Shown: positions 46,368-58,041, numbered from the stretch's first letter. The stretch is DNA of 64,000 nucleotides from Sporichthyaceae bacterium (GCA_036269075.1 DATASX010000118.1:19426-83425), one strand, 5' to 3'. Translations and numbers: made by a program. The notes: generated by a model not told the origin, from the sequence alone.

Positions 46368-48143
46368 TCATTTGACGTAGAGGTAGTTCAGCGAGATCTC
46401 CCCGTACACGTTGTCGAAGGTCGCTCCCCCGATACGCGGACCGTAGATCTGGCGGGACCGGAAGTAGGTGAGCGGGAATTCCGGCACCTGGGCACGGATC
46501 TCGCGGTCGACCTGGGCCCAGCGCTTACCGGCCTCCACCGGGTCGGTGATGGTCTTGATCTGGTCCATCTCGGAGTCGATCTTCGGGTCGTCGAAGAACG
46601 ACTCGTCGGTGTTCCCGGGCGCCTGGACGATCAGCCGGCCGTCCCACTTGGGCGGGTAGACGGTGGCTCCGCTCGGCCAGTCGGCGGCCCAGGCGGAGCC
46701 GTACGTGTCGTATGCGTTGCTCGGGTCGCCTGTCTCGTCGATCAGGGCCTTCGGGTCGGTCGGCTTGGCCACCACGTTGAAGCCGGCCTTCTTGAGGAAC
46801 TCCTTGACGATGATCATCGCCTGCTGGGAACCCTCGGACTGCGGGTTGTACGGCATCACGATCTGGCGACCCAGCTGCCCGGCCTCCTTCAGCAGGGCGC
46901 GGGCCTTGTCCGGGTCGCCGGCGGGCGGGACGTGATAGGTGTCGTCGTCGACATGGCCGAGCAGGGTCGGCGAGGACAGCGCGTCGGCGAACTCTCCGAC
47001 GGCCGCACCGCCCTCCAACTGCCGCAGTTGGCAGCGTGGCCAGGCGTACATCAGCGCCTGGCGGACCCGGAGGTCGGTGACGCGCTTGGTGTTGATCGCC
47101 TCGTAGTTCACGAACGGGGCCAGTGAGACCACCGACCGTGCCTGCAGGTCCGGACGGGACAGAATCTCGTCGAGCAGTTGCGGGGGCACCACGTCGGACA
47201 GCGTGATCGCGGCGGCGTCGTCGCCGGCGGCACCGATCAGCCGTTGGGTAGTCTGCAGCGCGGTCTCGCCGAGGTTGAAGATCCAGGAGTCCGGATAGGC
47301 CGTGCGGATCGGATCGGTGTCTGCCTTCCAAGCCGTGTTACGGACAAGCAGCAGCGACTTGTCGACCTCGCGCGAGGCGATCTTGTACGGGCCCGAGGCG
47401 AGCGGGTGCTGGTCGTAGGCCTGGCGGGTGTCCTTGCTCTGCTTGACCGGCGCGCCCTGCAAGGCCATGTCGAACGGCAGGTCCGGCTGGGGGCTCTTGA
47501 AAGAGATCACGACAGTCTTGGCGTCCGGTGTCGCGATCGCGTCCAGCGACTTGCCGTCGTAGGGGCCCTGGTAGACCGAGTGGAAGTCGCCGGTGTTGGC
47601 GATCCAGGACTGGAAGTACGTGGGGCCTTCGCTGTAGTCGGGGACGAATTCCCGTTCCAGTCCCCACTTCACGTCGGCCGAGGTGATCGGCGAGCCGTCC
47701 TCCCAGGTGACGCCGTCGCGCAACGTGTAGGTCCAGGTCTTACCGCCGTCGCTGGTCCGGCCGGTGTCGGTGGCCAGGTCGCCGACGAGGTGGATGTCGG
47801 TCCCGTGCTGGACGTAGCCGGTCAGCTCCCGGCTGAGCAGGAACGCCACCGACTGCTCGTTGTTGACGTAGATGCGCGCCGGGTCCAGGTGCGGGTAGTC
47901 GGAGGCGTCGTAGATCCGGATCGCCCCACCGGTGTGTGCACCGGGCGCCGGAGTCGCCGGGCCCTGGGCCGTGTTGTCGATCTTGTAGCTGTACACGGTC
48001 GCGGCCTCCGCCGAGTCCTTGGCCGCACACGTGTCCGCGGCGGCAGCGCTGTCCCCGTGGCCACCGAACTGACACCCGCTCAGGCCGGCGAGGCAGACCA
48101 GCGCCACTGGCCCGGCGAGCCGGCGATGCCACCGGGATCTCAT
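46368..48143 (-). CDS. Solute-binding lipoprotein, family 5 (OppA/DppA-like)
   Basis: 591 residues. Lipobox LSGC at the signal end, then the SBP_bac_5 domain: HLDPARIYVNNEQSVAFLL, TYTLRDGVTWEDGSPITSADVKWGLER, HPLASGPYKIA. It binds peptides or similar solutes outside the membrane and delivers them to the permeases. The ATG overlaps the stop of the upstream permease gene. The gene lies between the two permease genes, an unusual position. Substrate unknown. Confidence 0.92.
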   Translation of the reverse strand: MRSRWHRRLAGPVALVCLAGLSGCQFGGHGDSAAAADTCAAKDSAEAATVYSYKIDNTAQGPATPAPGAHTGGAIRIYDASDYPHLDPARIYVNNEQSVAFLLSRELTGYVQHGTDIHLVGDLATDTGRTSDGGKTWTYTLRDGVTWEDGSPITSADVKWGLEREFVPDYSEGPTYFQSWIANTGDFHSVYQGPYDGKSLDAIATPDAKTVVISFKSPQPDLPFDMALQGAPVKQSKDTRQAYDQHPLASGPYKIASREVDKSLLLVRNTAWKADTDPIRTAYPDSWIFNLGETALQTTQRLIGAAGDDAAAITLSDVVPPQLLDEILSRPDLQARSVVSLAPFVNYEAINTKRVTDLRVRQALMYAWPRCQLRQLEGGAAVGEFADALSSPTLLGHVDDDTYHVPPAGDPDKARALLKEAGQLGRQIVMPYNPQSEGSQQAMIIVKEFLKKAGFNVVAKPTDPKALIDETGDPSNAYDTYGSAWAADWPSGATVYPPKWDGRLIVQAPGNTDESFFDDPKIDSEMDQIKTITDPVEAGKRWAQVDREIRAQVPEFPLTYFRSRQIYGPRIGGATFDNVYGEISLNYLYVK

Positions 48144-49150
48144 TTGACGCCCCTCGGGTCGAGCGCGTCGCGCAGCGAGTCGCCGAGGAGATTGAACGCG
48201 ATCACCAGGATCAGCAGGGCCCCACCGGGCACGATCAGGTACGTGGGGTCGGCGAAGTACACGTCTGCGCCGTTCTTCACCATCCGACCCCAGTCCGGGA
48301 TCGGCTCGAGAATTCCGACGCCGAGGAACGAAAGCGCCGCCTCACCGGTGATGACACCCGGGATCGACAGCGACATCACGATCAGGATCGGCGACCACAG
48401 GTTGGGCAGCAGTTCGCGGAACACGATCCGCCGGGTGCCGGCTCCGGACATGCGCGCCGCGTCGATGTACTCCCGTTCCCGCAGGGACAGCACCTGACCG
48501 CGGATCAGCCGGGCCGAGCCCATCCAGCCGAGAATCGACAGCACGATGATGACGACCGCAAACCGCATCCAGGTCCGCATCTCGGTGTCTGGCGAGGTGA
48601 ACTTCGCCTCGATGATCGGGCTCAGCGCGATCAGCAGCAGCAGGCCGGGGAACGTCAGGGCGACGTCGATGATCCACCCGCCGACGATGTCGACCTTGCC
48701 CCCGAGATAACCGATGACGATCCCGAAAAGCACCCCGAAGACGGTGGTGATCAGCGAGACGACGAACGCGATGAACAGCGAGGTGCGGGCGCCGTAGACC
48801 AGCTGCATGAACACATCGCGGCCCAGACCCGGTTCCACCCCGAGCCAGAACTGACTGCTCATCCCGCCGAGGCGATGGGCCGGCAGACCGCTGGGAGTGA
48901 GCAGACCACCCTGGTTGACCCCGTACGTGGTGTACGGGTTACGGCCGTAGATCCAACCGATCACCGGGGCCAGCAGGGCGACAGCGAGAAAGAACACGAC
49001 GACCGCGGCGGAGATGACTCCGACGCGGTCGCGCCGGAACCTGGCCCAGGCGATCTGCGCCGGAGATCGCGTCGGGCCCGGGCCGGAAGCCGGGGCGGCG
49101 CCGGCCGGGGGCTCAGCCATGGTCATGGCTGCGGGTGACACGTTGCTCAT
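48140..49150 (-). CDS. Peptide-type ABC transporter permease (OppC/DppC-like)
   Basis: 336 residues with about six membrane segments. N-terminal PAQIAWARFRRDRVGVISAAVVVFFLAVALLAPVIG is the OppC N domain; the EAA loop is LREREYIDAARMSGAGTRRIVFRELLPN; GEAALSFLGVGILEPIPDWGRM is the OppC signature. It is the first gene of the operon; ATG 49150 is used, though Met9 and Met11 are alternatives. Gene order is C-A-B-D-F, with four-base overlaps at C/A, B/D and D/F. Confidence 0.92.
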   Translation of the reverse strand: MSNVSPAAMTMAEPPAGAAPASGPGPTRSPAQIAWARFRRDRVGVISAAVVVFFLAVALLAPVIGWIYGRNPYTTYGVNQGGLLTPSGLPAHRLGGMSSQFWLGVEPGLGRDVFMQLVYGARTSLFIAFVVSLITTVFGVLFGIVIGYLGGKVDIVGGWIIDVALTFPGLLLLIALSPIIEAKFTSPDTEMRTWMRFAVVIIVLSILGWMGSARLIRGQVLSLREREYIDAARMSGAGTRRIVFRELLPNLWSPILIVMSLSIPGVITGEAALSFLGVGILEPIPDWGRMVKNGADVYFADPTYLIVPGGALLILVIAFNLLGDSLRDALDPRGVK

Positions 49151-49332
49151 GCGCGCTGCAGCCCGGCGGCGGACGTCGGTCGGGTCACACGGCCACCCCT
49201 TCCGTTCGCCAGACGCGCCGGATCGCCGCAGCGTACGGCGTGGCAGGCGTCGGGGGAAGGCACCGCGCGGGGGTGTGGATCATGCCCGGACCAGCGGGAT
49301 TGCGGACCCCTCCGGCGACCTAGGCTCTCCGG

Positions 49333-50712
49333 GTGGAAGCGAACGTCATGTGGTTCCGGCGGGATCTCCGCTTGTCCGACAACCCGGCCCTGCTGTCGGC
49401 CGCGGGCCTGCCCGGCTTCGGCGGCAGTCCGGCTGCGGTGCTGCCGTTGTTCGTCGTCGACCCGGCGTTGTGGGACCCGTCCGGCTCCCCGCGCCGCGAG
49501 TGGTTGGCCGCTTCGTTGACCGCGTTGTCGTCGCGGATCGGCGCGGTCGGCCTGCATGTGCTGCACGGCGATCCGGTCCGCGAGGTCGTGCTCGCTGCCC
49601 GCGCGGTCAAGGCGAAGGCGGTTCACGTCGCCGCCGACTTCGGGCCGTACGGCAAGTCTCGGGACGCCGCGGTCGAGGCGGCACTGGCCGAGCACGGCAT
49701 CGAGCTCGTGCGCACCGGATCGGCGTACGCGGTGGCCCCGGGCCGGGTGTTCACCAAGGTCGGCGAGCCGTTGAAGGTGTTCACCCCGTTCAAGAAGGCT
49801 TGGCTGGAGCACGGCTGGCGCGACCCGGCACCCGAGGCGGACGACGTCGAGTGGATGTCGGCGAAGGGCGGCAAGTCGGTGCCGAAGTGCAAGCGCGAGT
49901 GTGCGGCCGGCGAGGAGCGGGCGGTGCAACGCTGGGTCGCGTTCCGTGACGCCGGGTTGCCGGACTATCACGAACGTCGGGATCGACCTGATGTTGACGG
50001 TACGTCAGATCTGTCCACTGCGCTGAAGTTCGGTGAGATTCATCCCCGGACGCTCCTGGCCGACCTGGCCGACCTCGGCCTCGACCGCGACCCGCGGGCC
50101 ACCGGCGGGGCGGCCACGTTCCGTTCCGAGTTGGCCTGGCGGGAGTTCTGGGCCGACGTCCTGCATCACCGGCCGGCGAGCGCACGGCAGTACCTGCGCG
50201 AGGCGTTCGCAGGCATGCGCTACGACCCGCCGGAGGAGAACTACCGGGCCTGGTGTGCGGGCCGCACGGGCTTCCCGATGGTCGACGCCGGGATGCGTCA
50301 ACTGGCCGATACCGGCTGGATGCACAACCGGGTCCGGATGGTCGTCGCCTCCTTCCTGGTCAAGGACCTGCACGTGGAGTGGCAGCACGGGGCCCGACAC
50401 TTCATGCGTTGCCTGCGCGACGGCGATCTGGCGTCGAACCAGTTGAACTGGCAGTGGGCGGCCGGCTGCGGCACGGATGCGGCGCCGTACTTCCGGGTGT
50501 TCAACCCGATGCTGCAGGGCGCAAAGTTCGACCCGGGCGGGGCGTACGTGCGGCGCTGGATTCCCGAACTGCGACATCTCGAGGGCGGCGCCGCGCACGC
50601 GCCCTGGGACCACGACAACGGTTACGTCCATGGCTATCCGGAGCGGATCGTCGAGCACTTCGCCGAGCGCGACGAGGCGTTGCGCAGGCTCAAACAAATC
50701 TCCTCGACTTAG
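49333..50712 (+). CDS. phrB: Deoxyribodipyrimidine photolyase
   Basis: 459 residues. The N-terminal alpha/beta domain begins MWFRRDLRLSDNPAL. The C-terminal FAD domain shows GTSDLSTALKFGEIHPRT, AWREFWADVLHH, GFPMVDAGMRQLADTGWMHNR, LNWQWAAGCGTDAAPYFRVFNP. These match class I CPD photolyases, which use light and reduced FAD to split cyclobutane pyrimidine dimers. The GTG start is 6 bases after TAGGCT, probably leaderless. It contains a copy of the dispersed palindrome at 49994. Confidence 0.93.
   Translation: MEANVMWFRRDLRLSDNPALLSAAGLPGFGGSPAAVLPLFVVDPALWDPSGSPRREWLAASLTALSSRIGAVGLHVLHGDPVREVVLAARAVKAKAVHVAADFGPYGKSRDAAVEAALAEHGIELVRTGSAYAVAPGRVFTKVGEPLKVFTPFKKAWLEHGWRDPAPEADDVEWMSAKGGKSVPKCKRECAAGEERAVQRWVAFRDAGLPDYHERRDRPDVDGTSDLSTALKFGEIHPRTLLADLADLGLDRDPRATGGAATFRSELAWREFWADVLHHRPASARQYLREAFAGMRYDPPEENYRAWCAGRTGFPMVDAGMRQLADTGWMHNRVRMVVASFLVKDLHVEWQHGARHFMRCLRDGDLASNQLNWQWAAGCGTDAAPYFRVFNPMLQGAKFDPGGAYVRRWIPELRHLEGGAAHAPWDHDNGYVHGYPERIVEHFAERDEALRRLKQISST
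49994..50008. repeat. Dispersed palindrome copy TTGACG-GTA-CGTCAG
   Basis: One mismatch; inside the photolyase gene, read D-G-T-S-D with the uncommon serine codon TCA. Followed by ATCTG exactly as at 21698. Confidence 0.6.
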
Positions 50713-50734
50713 TGCGCCGGGCGGCGTACCTTCG

Positions 50735-50803
50735 ATGGCACACGGAAGGGAGGTGGTCGAGGCTTTGTGTAGCTATCGGACGCGTGAGGTGGCTGCTAGC
50801 TAG
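50735..50803 (+). CDS. 22-codon ORF in a structured intergenic region
   Basis: From ATG: MAHGREVV, then EALC, then SYRTREVAAS and TAG. A strong GGAAGGGAGG sequence lies inside the ORF (50745-50753), so a shorter peptide starting at an internal TTG (about 50764), ending SYRTREVAAS, is possible. The sequence around it resembles short leader regions I recall from actinomycetes, but I cannot name the family. It is followed by multiple stems. Confidence 0.4.
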   Translation: MAHGREVVEALCSYRTREVAAS

Positions 50804-50940
50804 CCGCTGACTCGCTTGCCTTCACCGGCGCGCGTCGCGACGCGGTCGGCGAATCCAAGGCAGTCACCGGGGCCCGCGGGTGCTCGAGGTACGTCCCTTC
50901 GAGCAGGTCGGTTCGCCGACCGACCCGCGGGCCTTTCCGC
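50804..50940 (+). ncRNA. Candidate structured RNA or three-way-junction terminator
   Basis: GGCCCGCGGGT (50871) pairs exactly with ACCCGCGGGCC (50923). Between them are two hairpins: TGCTCGAGG with CCTTCGAGCA (one bulge), and GGTCGG-TTCG-CCGACC with a stable TTCG tetraloop. TTTCCGC follows. Upstream, TGCCTT (about 50818) pairs with AAGGCA (50856) around CGCGTCGCGACGCG. This four-stem layout is far more ordered than a simple terminator. Confidence 0.5.
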
Positions 50941-50955
50941 GTCCGGGTACGGGCT

Positions 50956-51444
50956 TCAGGCCAGCGGGTCGACGTCGGCGGCAGGCATCCGGTCGGTGGC
51001 GGCGATGACGCCCATCAGCGCCTGCTGGATCGCCACGAGGTCCTCGACCTCCATGCCCAGCCGCTCGACGACCGCGTACGGGATCTTCACGGCCTCGTCC
51101 CGCAACGCCTTCCCCTTCGCGGTGAGGTCGACGTGCAGCACCCGCTCGTCGGCGCTACCGCGCTCCCGGGTCAGGTAGCCCAGCGCCTCCAGTCGCTTGA
51201 GCATCGGCGAGAGCGTGGCCGGGTCGAAGTGCAACGCCGCGGCCAACTCCTTGGCCGTACAGGGGCCGCCGTCCCACAACGCGAGCATCACCAGATACTG
51301 AGGGTGCGTCAGTTGGTAGGGCTCCAGCAGCGGCCGGTAGATGCCGATCACGCAGCGGCTGGCCACCGACAGCGCGAAGCAGACCTGCCGCTCCAACTTC
51401 AACGGGTCGTCGCCGAGGTCGATCTTCCGGGTCGGTGTCTTCAT
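50956..51444 (-). CDS. ohrR: OhrR-type MarR regulator (peroxide sensing)
   Basis: 162 residues. The N-terminus KLERQVCFALSVASRCVIG carries the reactive cysteine (Cys22) typical of OhrR. Winged helix: ELAALHFDPATLSPMLKRLEALGYLTRERGSADERVL. Oxidation of the cysteine by organic hydroperoxides normally releases DNA. Starts at MKTPTRKIDL, with Met one codon pair upstream possible. No ohr gene is adjacent; the divergent neighbour is a 73-residue protein. A TTAGTGTACTAA palindrome lies in the shared promoter. Confidence 0.87.
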   Translation of the reverse strand: MKTPTRKIDLGDDPLKLERQVCFALSVASRCVIGIYRPLLEPYQLTHPQYLVMLALWDGGPCTAKELAAALHFDPATLSPMLKRLEALGYLTRERGSADERVLHVDLTAKGKALRDEAVKIPYAVVERLGMEVEDLVAIQQALMGVIAATDRMPAADVDPLA

Positions 51445-51488
51445 CGTCACATCTCCATCGTACCCCTAGATCGTGAGTGCGCTATCAA

Positions 51489-51500
51489 TTAGTGTACTAA
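51489..51500. promoter_or_regulatory. AT-rich palindrome TTAGTGTACTAA in the ohrR divergent promoter
   Basis: A 12-bp dyad (TTAGT-GT-ACTAA) followed by CTAAT, between ohrR and the small gene at 51525; a likely MarR/OhrR operator. Confidence 0.6.
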
Positions 51501-51524
51501 CTAATAGCTCGCTAAGGAGACGCC

Positions 51525-51746
51525 ATGAAGCACACCGAGGACACCAGCCACGAACCGCACGGCCTCGAGGACCTGCCCTGGCGCATCGGCTACCGGGTGC
51601 GGCGCGGCGTTCTGCACGTCTTCGGGCCGCCGACCCTGAACGACAAGAACAACCCGCACCTGAAGCTGGAGCGGCAACGCGCCGCCCGCTACGCCGGCCG
51701 CGTGGCAGCCGCGACGGCGGTGCCCGTCAGGGAGCCAGCCGCCTGA
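51525..51746 (+). CDS. Small protein of unknown function, divergent from ohrR
   Basis: 73 residues with a strong AAGGAG site. PWRIGYRVRRGVLHVFGPPTL and KNNPHLKLERQRAARYAGR show no membrane segment or signal. Its last 20 bases overlap the convergent pdxH gene. Position next to ohrR suggests control by that regulator, but the function is unknown. Confidence 0.6.
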   Translation: MKHTEDTSHEPHGLEDLPWRIGYRVRRGVLHVFGPPTLNDKNNPHLKLERQRAARYAGRVAAATAVPVREPAA

Positions 51747-52395
51747 CCACCCAACCGTCCGGCTCGCGCAAGTAGCGCAGCCGGTCGTGCAACCGGGAGG
51801 CCCGGCCCTGCCAGAACTCGACCGAGTCCGGCACTACCAGGAAGCCACCCCAGAAGTCCGGCGCCGGCACGTCCGTACCCGCCGGCCAGCGCCGGGCCAC
51901 CTGGTCGAAGCGCTCGTCGAGTTCCGTGCGCGAGGTGAGCACGCTGCTCTGGCGGCTTGCCCAGGCGCCCAACTGCGAGGCTCGCGGACGGCTGTGGAAG
52001 TACTCGGCGGACTCCGCCGGGCCGACCCGGGCGGCGGTCCCGCGCACGATCACCTGTCGACGCAGGGCATGCCACGGGAACAGCAGGCAGATCGCCGGGT
52101 TGCCGGCCAGGTCCTGGGCCTTGGCCGAGGTGTAGTTCGTGAAGAACACGAACCCGCGCTCGTCCAACGACTTCAGCAATGCCATCCGGGACTGCGGGGC
52201 GCCGGTCGCGTCGACGGTCGAGACCACCATCGCGTTCGGCTCGGCCAGCCCGGCCGCCGCGACCTCGCGCAACCAGACACCGAAGGCCGTCAGCGGGTCC
52301 GCGTCGAGGTCGCAGACCTCCAGCCCCTCGACCATGTACTCCCGGCGCATCCCGGCCAGGGCCGGGTCCGGCCCCGGCAGCCCGGCCTGGGTCAC
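51727..52395 (-). CDS. pdxH: Pyridoxamine 5'-phosphate oxidase
   Basis: 222 residues. It oxidises pyridoxamine/pyridoxine 5'-phosphate to pyridoxal phosphate with FMN. Signatures: MRREYMVEGL, VVSTVDATGAPQSRMALLK, FVFFTNYTSAKAQDL, RVEF-type VRGTAARV, and the C-terminal GGFLVVPDSVEFWQGRASRLHDRLRY. GTG start. The dienelactone hydrolase gene ends 7 bases upstream, so they are probably co-transcribed. Confidence 0.95.
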   Translation of the reverse strand: MTQAGLPGPDPALAGMRREYMVEGLEVCDLDADPLTAFGVWLREVAAAGLAEPNAMVVSTVDATGAPQSRMALLKSLDERGFVFFTNYTSAKAQDLAGNPAICLLFPWHALRRQVIVRGTAARVGPAESAEYFHSRPRASQLGAWASRQSSVLTSRTELDERFDQVARRWPAGTDVPAPDFWGGFLVVPDSVEFWQGRASRLHDRLRYLREPDGWVVRRLAP

Positions 52396-52402
52396 CGGCG
52401 GG

Positions 52403-55342
<2,940 letters not shown>

Positions 55343-55356
55343 CCCCGACTCCTCGA

Positions 55357-55414
55357 CTTCTGCTGCCTGTCGCACCTATCGGAGGCCTTCGATGGGTGGG
55401 ACGGGCAGCAGAAG
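55357..55414 (+). terminator. Hairpin with CTTCTG...CAGAAG ends after serC
   Basis: Arms CTTCTGCTGCCTGTCGCAC and GTGGGACGGGCAGCAGAAG (one G-T, one mismatch). It starts 15 bases after the serC stop. The left arm and loop start closely match the hairpin at 29883. Confidence 0.75.
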
Positions 55415-55430
55415 TCCGTTGGGTGGGGCG

Positions 55431-56603
55431 GTGGAGCCGTACCGGCGGGACCGGGTGACCTGGCTGGTTCACTGGCAACTGGCCTTGTGGGGCTACTTCC
55501 TGTTCGGTTTCGAGCCGGTCGTGCCGCTGCTGCGCTCGCAGTTCGGCCTGACCCGTGCGGTGGCCGGGCTGCACGGCAGCGCGATCGCGCTGGGTTCGAT
55601 CGTTGCCGGTCTGGCCTACCCGCGGTTGTGCGCCCGATACGGCCGCCGGCGCACCGGTTGGTTCGGCCTGACCGGAATGTGCGCCGGGCTGGTGGTGCTG
55701 TGCTCCGGCCCGCATGTCGCGCTCACGCTGACCGGCGCGCTGCTCGCCGGTGGGTTCGGGACGCTGCTGGTGGCCGGGTCGGCGGCGATCCTGTCGGACA
55801 ACCACGGGCCCCGCGGGGTGGCCGCGATCACCGAGACCAACGCGGTGTGCGCGGGTGCGGGCCTGCTCGGCCCGTTGGCGGTCGGGGCCGCGGTGGCGGC
55901 CGGTTTCGGCTGGCGGGTGGCGCTGGCCTCGCTGCTGGTCCCGGCCGCGATCTTCGCCGTGCGGCACTCGGCGACGGCGGTCCCGGACGGCGCCCCGCCC
56001 CCCGCAGCGGGCGGGCCGCGCCGCGACCGACTCCCCCGCGCCTACTGGATCGCCTGGTCGGTGGTGGTCGCGGTCGAGGGCGTGGAGTTCTCGATGACCT
56101 TCTGGGCAGCTGACCTGCTGCGCACCCGCGACGGCCTGTCGGCCGCGGCGGCGACCGCGGCCGCCGGCGCGATCGTCGGCGGGATGTTCCTGGGGCGCCT
56201 GCTGGGCACGGTCCTGACGCTACGTCAGCACATCGACGGGCTGCTGCTCGGCTCGCTGGGGCTGGCCGGGATCGGATTCGCGCTGTTCTGGGTCTCGGTC
56301 ACCCCGGCCGCCGCGATCGCGGCGCTGATCCTGGCCGGCACCGGGATGGCCTTGCACTACCCGCTGGCGGTCTCCCGCGCGGTGGCGGCCTCCGGCGGCC
56401 GGGCTGATGCAGCGTCCGGTCGGATCGCCGTCGGCACCGGGTGCGCGGGGATGCTGGCGCCACCGCTGCTCGGCGCCCTCGGCGACGCCGCCGGACTGCA
56501 CCGGGCGTTCCTGGTCGTGCCGGGTCTGCTGGCGCTGGCCGCGGTGGCAGTGATCGCAGTGCGAGCTGACTCACCGTCACCACGAGCGACTTCCGGCGGG
56601 TAG
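55431..56603 (+). CDS. MFS transporter
   Basis: 390 residues with about 12 membrane segments (for example GTLLVAGSAAIL, GLLGPLAVGAAVAAGFGW, GSLGLAGIGFALFWVSV). The loop motif RYGRRRTGWFGLTG is the MFS motif A region. I start at the GTG giving VEPYRRDRVTWLVHWQLALWG, since the frame further upstream is inside the serC terminator. It carries a copy of the dispersed palindrome at 56214. Substrate unknown. Confidence 0.87.
   Translation: MEPYRRDRVTWLVHWQLALWGYFLFGFEPVVPLLRSQFGLTRAVAGLHGSAIALGSIVAGLAYPRLCARYGRRRTGWFGLTGMCAGLVVLCSGPHVALTLTGALLAGGFGTLLVAGSAAILSDNHGPRGVAAITETNAVCAGAGLLGPLAVGAAVAAGFGWRVALASLLVPAAIFAVRHSATAVPDGAPPPAAGGPRRDRLPRAYWIAWSVVVAVEGVEFSMTFWAADLLRTRDGLSAAAATAAAGAIVGGMFLGRLLGTVLTLRQHIDGLLLGSLGLAGIGFALFWVSVTPAAAIAALILAGTGMALHYPLAVSRAVAASGGRADAASGRIAVGTGCAGMLAPPLLGALGDAAGLHRAFLVVPGLLALAAVAVIAVRADSPSPRATSGG
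56214..56228. repeat. Dispersed palindrome copy CTGACG-CTA-CGTCAG
   Basis: A perfect copy inside the MFS gene, read L-T-L-R-Q. Confidence 0.65.
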
Positions 56604-56625
56604 TTCGCCGGCATTGCGGTAGGCC

Positions 56626-57894
56626 ATGAGGATGCCCTTGCGCCTGCACGAGACCCGCAACCTGCGTCTGCGCGAGAGCTTCCGGTTCGCGGTGGACAGC
56701 ATCGTGGCGAAGAAGACCCGTTCGGCGCTCACGATCCTCGGTATCGCGATCGGTGTGGCCGCCGTCGTCACGTTGGTGGCGGTCGGGACCGGATCGCAGC
56801 AGTCGGTGGACGCGTCGATCGACCAGCTGGGGGGAAACACCTTGATCGTCCTGCCGGGCGGGAGCGGCGGCACCGCGACCGCGACCCATCGGACGGAGCT
56901 CACCCACTCGGACGTGCAGGCACTGGCCGACGGCTCGGTTCCCGATGCCTCCGGGGTGGCACCGGGACAGGTAGTGAACAACGTCATGGCGCAATGGAGG
57001 CAGTCCTCGGCGACCATCGGCCTGGTGATCGGGACCACGCCGGAGTTCCTCGACATCGACCACGACACCCTCGCTGCGGGGCAGGACTTCACCGACTTCG
57101 CCTACACCATGCACTACCGCCAGTGCGTCCTCGGCTCCGCAGTAGCCGCGGGGCTGAGCCCGCGAGACCCGACCGCGTTGCTCGGCCAGGACATTCCGCT
57201 CGCCGCAGAACCGTTCCGGATCACCGGGATCCTCGCGTCCAAGGGCTACGCCGACCAGCACAGCATCGACGACCGCGCCATCTGCACCGGCACCGCGGTC
57301 GAGGACTACCTGCACGGGTTCATCCACCCGGGCATGGGCCCCGTCGACGCGATCGCCGTCGCGCCGAACTCCCCGGCCTCGCTGCCCGCGGCCAAGCAGG
57401 AGATCACGGCCGTGCTCGACGCGCGCCATCACGTGCCCGACGGCCGCAGCGACTTCTCGATCGCCCGCGCCTCCGCGGTCGGCGCTGTCGGCTCGGCGGC
57501 CAACGGCACGTTGGCGGTGCTGCTGGGTTCGGTGGCCGGGATCTCGTTGCTGGTCGGCGGCATCGGCGTGATGAACATCATGCTGATCTCGGTGGAGGAA
57601 CGGACCAAGGAGATCGGCATCCGCAAGGCCGTCGGCGCCGACCCGACCGACATCATCGGCCAGTTCATCGGCGAGGCCCTGATGCTGACGATCCTCGGCG
57701 GCAGCCTCGGTGTGCTGCTCGGCTTCGTGACGTCCCGCTTCCGCATCGATGGCGTAGAGCCGTCCATAGCTCCGTACTCGGTGTACCTCGCCTTCGGGAT
57801 GGCGCTGGGCACCGGTCTGGTCTTCGGCCTTTATCCCGCCGCCAAGGCCGCGCGCCTGCAGCCGGTGGAGGCGATGCGCACCGAGGTCGGCTAG
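56626..57894 (+). CDS. MacB/FtsX-type ABC permease without an adjacent ATPase
   Basis: 422 residues in the MacB layout: one N-terminal membrane segment (SALTILGIAIGVAAVVTLVAVG), a large extracytoplasmic domain (about 60-280), and three C-terminal segments, with signature GVMNIMLISVEERTKEIGIRKAVGA and end ALRLQPVEAM-like AARLQPVEAMRTE. MacB-type systems move substrates from the periplasm or act as mechanotransducers. No ABC ATPase or membrane-fusion protein gene flanks it, so its partner must be elsewhere. ATG 56626 is used; Met3 is an alternative. Confidence 0.88.
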   Translation: MRMPLRLHETRNLRLRESFRFAVDSIVAKKTRSALTILGIAIGVAAVVTLVAVGTGSQQSVDASIDQLGGNTLIVLPGGSGGTATATHRTELTHSDVQALADGSVPDASGVAPGQVVNNVMAQWRQSSATIGLVIGTTPEFLDIDHDTLAAGQDFTDFAYTMHYRQCVLGSAVAAGLSPRDPTALLGQDIPLAAEPFRITGILASKGYADQHSIDDRAICTGTAVEDYLHGFIHPGMGPVDAIAVAPNSPASLPAAKQEITAVLDARHHVPDGRSDFSIARASAVGAVGSAANGTLAVLLGSVAGISLLVGGIGVMNIMLISVEERTKEIGIRKAVGADPTDIIGQFIGEALMLTILGGSLGVLLGFVTSRFRIDGVEPSIAPYSVYLAFGMALGTGLVFGLYPAAKAARLQPVEAMRTEVG

Positions 57895-58041
57895 TTCAGC
57901 GAAGCCGTTGCCCAGCCGCTGAGCGCCCGCAGCGACACATCGGCGTGAACCGCGGGAATCGCCCTCGCAATGTGCGCGACGTCCGGGCGTGGCACGCCGG
58001 TTCTAGGGTGACGCCCTCGCCCGCCGACGGAGGTCCGCTCC

